The translations under genes were made by a program, and so were the position numbers. From Verrucomicrobia bacterium UBA3214 (GTDB taxonomy: Bacteria; Verrucomicrobiota; Kiritimatiellia; RFP12; UBA1067), in assembly GCA_002363575.1 (NCBI GenBank), contig DEWI01000082.1, forward strand, positions 1 through 9,092: DNA of 9,092 bases, written 5' to 3'. The notes below the pieces were generated by a model that saw nothing but the letters and a program-made list of their open reading frames with translations, made no database searches and was not told the DNA's origin. Shown here one piece after another: positions 6,935-9,092 of this stretch (positions within the stretch are counted from its first letter, which is position 1; every line of letters begins with the position of its first letter).

Positions 6935-6964
6935 GTATGACGGCATTAGGGGGAGACTTGGGGA

Positions 6965-7507
6965 ATGACAGACTTGACTGAAAAGACGCTCGCGACCGAA
7001 CGCAAGTACACGGGGAGGATCGTCAGCGTCGATCTTCTCGACATCGAACTGCCCGACGGACGCAAGGCGAAGCGCGAGGTGATCCGCCCTGGCAATGCGG
7101 TCGTGATTCTCGCTCGCCGTCCAGACGGCAGTTTCGTGTTTGTCAGGCAGTACCGCAAGGCGGCGGAAGAGGCGTTGATCGAGGTTGTCGCGGGCGGACT
7201 CGAACCGGGCGAAGATCCTGTAGAAGGCGCGAAGCGCGAGACGGCCGAAGAGACGGGCTACGAAGTAACGAGCATCAAGTTCCTGACGACCATCATCTGC
7301 ACGCCCGGCTATTGCGAGGAACGCATCCACCTCTACTTCGCGGAGCTTTCGGAAACCGCCCACGCGCAAGACCAGGACCCCGACGAGAATGTGCATCCGG
7401 TCGTTTTGTCCGAAGCGGAAGCCGAGGACGGAATCCGCAGCGGCGCCATCTTCGACTCCAAGACTCTCTTCGCCTGGCTCTGCTGGAAACTGCAAAGGGA
7501 ACGTTGA
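6965..7507 (+). CDS. nudF: Nudix hydrolase, ADP-ribose pyrophosphatase type
   Basis: 180 residues. The Nudix box spans 77-99 and fits G-x5-E-x7-REUxEExGU in full (first G77, E83, R91-E92, E95-E96, G98), giving the Mg-binding glutamates. P114, 15 residues after the box, is the known mark of the ADP-ribose pyrophosphatase subgroup, and the preceding LIEVVAGG matches the usual strand before the box. Expected reaction: ADP-ribose to AMP and ribose 5-phosphate in the cytoplasm, clearing free ADP-ribose. Length is normal for the family. Start ATG 6965 has AGGGGGAG at 6948-6954, about 10 nt upstream. It is the first gene of an operon with the SMR exporter, whose ATG follows its TGA without a gap. 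Activity on related nucleoside diphosphate sugars is possible. Confidence 0.85.
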   Translation: MTDLTEKTLATERKYTGRIVSVDLLDIELPDGRKAKREVIRPGNAVVILARRPDGSFVFVRQYRKAAEEALIEVVAGGLEPGEDPVEGAKRETAEETGYEVTSIKFLTTIICTPGYCEERIHLYFAELSETAHAQDQDPDENVHPVVLSEAEAEDGIRSGAIFDSKTLFAWLCWKLQRER

Positions 7508-7825
7508 ATGAACTGGATTATACTGATCGTCGCGGGTTTGTTTGAGGTCGTGTGGGCGACAGCGCTCAAGCTGTTGCATGGCTTCACCAACAAGCTGACC
7601 GTCGCAACGGTCGTCATCGGCATGGCGCTCAGCGTGTGGCTGCTGTCGCTCGCCATGCGTACGATTCCCATGGGTACGGCCTATGCCATCTGGACGGGGA
7701 TCGGGGCTGTTGGGGGCGTGGCCGCTGGCATTCTCCTTTTCGGCGAGTCGGCCTCACCGATGCGTCTTGTGTCCGCCGCCCTGATCGTCGTTGGAATTGT
7801 CGGGCTGAAACTCTCCGCGTCTTGA
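7508..7825 (+). CDS. sugE: SugE/Gdx-type small multidrug resistance exporter
   Basis: 105 residues with four hydrophobic membrane helices (about 3-20, 28-48, 55-80, 85-103), the normal SMR size. E13 in helix 1 is the conserved proton- and substrate-coupling glutamate. The series EVVWATALK (13-21), the [15 protein letters not shown] stretch (about 57-71) and GESASPMRL match the SugE/Gdx subgroup rather than EmrE. Gdx proteins are antiparallel dimers in the inner membrane that exchange protons for guanidinium; some SugE proteins also confer tolerance to quaternary ammonium compounds. The ATG directly follows the Nudix stop (TGAATG), with AAAGGGAA as Shine-Dalgarno inside the Nudix gene, so the two are translationally coupled. 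Its 3' end lies 2 bp from the end of rex, converging. Confidence 0.9.
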   Translation: MNWIILIVAGLFEVVWATALKLLHGFTNKLTVATVVIGMALSVWLLSLAMRTIPMGTAYAIWTGIGAVGGVAAGILLFGESASPMRLVSAALIVVGIVGLKLSAS

Positions 7826-7827
7826 GC

Positions 7828-8484
7828 CTACGGCCGTTCGCTGCGCTGCCGGTTGGCGATGGCATGCGAGAGAACGGCCAGCGACTGGGCGAGATCCACG
7901 CTCTGCACGATCACATCGTCCGGGACGGAAAGCTGCACGGAGGTGAAGTTCCAGATGCCTTTCACGCCCGCCGCCACCAGCGCCGCCGCGCACTCCTGCG
8001 CGGCGTCATCCGGCACCGTGAGAATGCCGAGCCGTATCCTCAGCCGACGGACGAGGCGGCCGATCTCCGTCATGGGGCGCACCTTCACGCCATGGACCGT
8101 CTGCCCCTGAAGTGCCGGATTGGCATCGAACGCCACCACGATGGAGAGGTGTTGCTCGGTAAATCCACCGTAGCCGACAAGGGCGTGGCCCAACGAGCCG
8201 CAACCGACCAGAGCGGCGTTCGTCACGTTGTCCCATCCGAGCGCGTGCTGCATCGCCGCGACAAGCTCCCGCGCCGGATAGCCCCAGCGCGGACGGCCTG
8301 GGATGCCCATCATCGCAATGTCCTTGCGCGCGAGAACTGGATCGATCCCGAGCGCTGCAGCCAATGCCGCGCTTGATATCTCCTCCTCCCCCGCCGCCAT
8401 GCGCTCCCGGATCAGGCGCAAATACGCCGGATACCGACGGATCGTCGGTAGCGGAAGCGGACTGAGTCTATCGCTGGCATTCAT
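7828..8484 (-). CDS. rex: Redox-sensing transcriptional repressor Rex
   Basis: 218 residues. Residues about 12-82 are the winged helix domain: the family pattern IP-x-T-x-x-R-x-P-x-Y, ISSAALAAALGID and the recognition-helix motif ARKD (52-55), followed by GYPARELVAAM. Residues about 87-210 are the Rossmann domain: ALVGCGSLGHAL with GxGxxG at 94-99, the acidic end of strand 2 in VVAFDANP, LTVPDDAAQECAAALVAAG and KGIWNF, all typical Rex blocks. Rex dimers bind operators when NADH is low and release on NADH binding, controlling fermentation and anaerobic energy genes. The gene lies head to head with adhE, a classic Rex target, so local control is likely. The ATG at 8484 is only about 6 nt after the predicted transcription start and has no Shine-Dalgarno. 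The next Met (29) would remove the start of the DNA-binding domain, so 8484 is kept. Confidence 0.93.
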   Translation of the reverse strand: MNASDRLSPLPLPTIRRYPAYLRLIRERMAAGEEEISSAALAAALGIDPVLARKDIAMMGIPGRPRWGYPARELVAAMQHALGWDNVTNAALVGCGSLGHALVGYGGFTEQHLSIVVAFDANPALQGQTVHGVKVRPMTEIGRLVRRLRIRLGILTVPDDAAQECAAALVAAGVKGIWNFTSVQLSVPDDVIVQSVDLAQSLAVLSHAIANRQRSERP

Positions 8485-8496
8485 AAACTATCTATT

Positions 8497-8526
8497 ATTA
8501 TACCACATTTGACCGACGGGCGACAA
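8497..8526 (-). promoter_or_regulatory. rex promoter
   Basis: Minus strand: TTGTCG (8526-8521), 18-bp spacer ending in TGTGG, TATAAT (8502-8497): an extended -10 with a partial -35. The expected start near 8490 leaves about 6 nt before the rex ATG, so the mRNA would be almost leaderless. Confidence 0.5.
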
Positions 8527-8531
8527 GCGCT

Positions 8532-8550
8532 GGGAAAATAAATATTTCAC
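8532..8550. promoter_or_regulatory. Imperfect A/T-rich palindrome between rex and adhE promoters
   Basis: GGGAAAATAAATATTTCAC; outer arms GGGAAA and TTTCAC match except one pair. One arm reads GTGAA on the minus strand, like a Rex half site, but the spacing is longer than the usual GTGAA-N4-TTCAC operator. A candidate Rex or other repressor site only. Confidence 0.25.
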
Positions 8551-8574
8551 TATCGCTACTTGACTATCGCTACT
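8549..8574 (+). repeat. Tandem 12-bp direct repeat at the adhE promoter
   Basis: ACTATCGCTACT occurs perfectly at 8549-8560 and 8563-8574, separated by TG (14-bp period). The adhE -35 box (8560-8565) lies across the gap between copies, so a protein bound here would compete with RNA polymerase. Candidate operator; a recent short tandem duplication is the alternative. Confidence 0.6.
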
Positions 8575-8588
8575 AGAAATGCTATACT
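8560..8588 (+). promoter_or_regulatory. adhE promoter
   Basis: TTGACT (8560-8565), 17-bp spacer, TATACT (8583-8588) preceded by TGC (8580-8582), i.e. good -35, ideal spacing and extended -10. The strongest looking promoter in the window. Transcription would start near 8595, giving a leader of about 50 nt before the ATG at 8645. Confidence 0.65.
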
Positions 8589-8598
8589 ACGCGCCTGT

Positions 8599-8639
8599 TT
8601 TCCTCTCACGAGGGAATTTTCGGGAAAAGACAGAGGAAA
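8599..8639 (+). promoter_or_regulatory. adhE leader with alternative hairpins over the ribosome binding site
   Basis: TTTCCTCT (8599-8606) is fully complementary to AGAGGAAA (8632-8639), which contains the adhE Shine-Dalgarno (GAGG 8633-8636, 8 nt before the ATG). The same 5' strand can instead pair with GAGGGAA (8610-8616) around loop TCAC, which would free the ribosome site. The two pairings exclude each other. Function is inferred. Confidence 0.4.
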
Positions 8640-8644
8640 GAAAG

Positions 8645-9092
8645 ATGAACGAGAACGACAGACCAGACGCCGCAGACGATGGCGTTGCTGAACTGGAGGC
8701 GCAGATTGCCAGCGTCCGTGCGGCGCAGGCGCAGTTTGCGGCCTATACGCAGGAACAGGTGGACACCGTGTTCAAGGCGGCGGCCATCGCCGCCGACAAG
8801 GCGCGCATCCCGCTGGCTAAGCTGGCGGCGGCTGAGACGGGCATGGGCATCGTCGAGGACAAGGTGATCAAAAACCACTACGCGGCAGAATACATCTATA
8901 ACACATACAAGGATACGAAGACGTGCGGCGTGGTGGAAGAGGACGAAGCCGCCGGCATCATGAAGGTCGCCGAGCCGATAGGCGTGATCGGCGCCGTCAT
9001 CCCGACGACAAACCCGACCTCCACCGCGATCTTCAAGACGTTGCTCGCGCTCAAGACGCGCAACGGGATCGTCATCAGCCCCCACCCGCGCG
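8645..9092 (+). CDS. adhE: Bifunctional aldehyde-alcohol dehydrogenase, N-terminal part (cut by window)
   Basis: 149 codons, open to the window end. AdhE converts acetyl-CoA to acetaldehyde and then ethanol, using two NADH; the N-terminal half is the acetylating aldehyde dehydrogenase. Blocks seen match AdhE closely: TQEQVDTVFKAAA (35-47), AAETGMGIVEDKVIKNHYA (64-82) and EYIYNTYKDTKTCGVV, KVAEPIGVIGAVIPTTNPTS (nucleotide-binding part), AIFKTLLALKTRNGIVISPHPR. The catalytic cysteine and the iron-dependent alcohol dehydrogenase half lie beyond the window, so a single-domain acetaldehyde dehydrogenase (EutE/MhpF-like) cannot be fully excluded, though sequence and the neighbouring rex favour AdhE. 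The start is supported by AGAGGAAAG 8 nt upstream. A short acidic extension (residues 2-18) precedes the family core. Confidence 0.88.
   Translation, partial: MNENDRPDAADDGVAELEAQIASVRAAQAQFAAYTQEQVDTVFKAAAIAADKARIPLAKLAAAETGMGIVEDKVIKNHYAAEYIYNTYKDTKTCGVVEEDEAAGIMKVAEPIGVIGAVIPTTNPTSTAIFKTLLALKTRNGIVISPHPR

Larger units (their letters stand above)
6695..6940 (+). pseudogene. RelB/DinJ-like antitoxin remnant
   Basis: 81 codons from ATG 6695, with Shine-Dalgarno AAAGGA (6681-6686) 8 nt upstream. The first 28 residues resemble the N-terminus of RelB/DinJ antitoxins: STFQFRIDPEARERAEAV is the beta strand plus first helix of a ribbon-helix-helix DNA-binding domain. After residue 28 the likeness stops: the expected second helix (of the type LGLSxSDAIxxFL) is replaced by Cys/Arg-rich sequence, and neither other forward frame restores it. 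No toxin gene follows; the frame ends inside the Nudix promoter. I read it as a decayed gene with only its 5' part preserved. It could instead be a short divergent functional protein. Confidence 0.35.
6586..6964. other. 379-bp stretch between operons
   Basis: Between the giant gene and the Nudix gene I find no intact recognisable gene. It holds a post-stop hairpin, a 10-bp palindrome TGCCATGGCA (6629-6638), an antitoxin-like reading frame with good Shine-Dalgarno (6695-6940), a cluster of inverted repeats (6741-6815) and the Nudix promoter (6905-6934). The reverse-strand frames here look like non-protein composition. Confidence 0.5.

Noticed and set aside
6901..6964. Guanidine (mini-ykkC) riboswitch upstream of the Nudix-sugE operon
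   Set aside because: Two ACGG tetranucleotides occur near 6915 and 6940, but they are not capped by proper stems (at most 3 bp), and the second overlaps the expected transcription start.
1..9092. CRISPR array, tRNA, rRNA or insertion sequence
   Set aside because: No regularly spaced repeats, no cloverleaf-like or rRNA-like sequence and no transposase or terminal inverted repeats were seen on reading the window.

Overview
The window is high-GC bacterial DNA of about 9.1 kb, densely coding, with seven complete protein genes, two genes cut by the window ends and one probable gene remnant. An AdhE-type aldehyde-alcohol dehydrogenase beside a Rex NADH/NAD+ sensor suggests a fermentative anaerobe. 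A CesT-like type III secretion chaperone directly upstream of a 1227-residue protein suggests a type III secretion system elsewhere in the genome. Together with the base composition this would fit a gut or host-associated member of the PVC group (Verrucomicrobiota, Lentisphaerota or Kiritimatiellota), but that is a guess from gene content only.

Layout. (1) 1-874, minus: cysteine synthase (cysK), missing only its last residues. (2) 875-1113: divergent promoter region. (3) 1114-2337, plus: a predicted lipoprotein in which a flavodoxin-like domain is fused in frame to a complete Cys-type glutathione peroxidase; a leftover-looking stop and Shine-Dalgarno sit at the junction. (4) 2385-6585, plus: a two-gene operon with its own extended -10 promoter, coding for the chaperone-like protein and the giant protein, which carries a DUF3626-like region and a C-terminal HD-type phosphohydrolase region. 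(5) 6586-6964: a non-operonic stretch with an antitoxin-like remnant and clustered inverted repeats. (6) 6965-7825, plus: Nudix ADP-ribose pyrophosphatase and a SugE/Gdx small multidrug resistance exporter, abutting. (7) 7828-8484, minus: rex, convergent with sugE. (8) 8485-8644: divergent rex/adhE control region with a 12-bp tandem direct repeat over the adhE -35 box and a foldable adhE leader. (9) 8645-9092, plus: the start of adhE.

The most notable content is the chaperone/giant-protein pair, which looks like a new type III effector locus; the flavodoxin-peroxidase fusion; and the adhE control region. Most promoters seen here share an extended -10 of the form TGG-TATAAT with little or no -35 element. 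Two promoters (cysK, rex) lie so close to their start codons that the mRNAs would have very short leaders.
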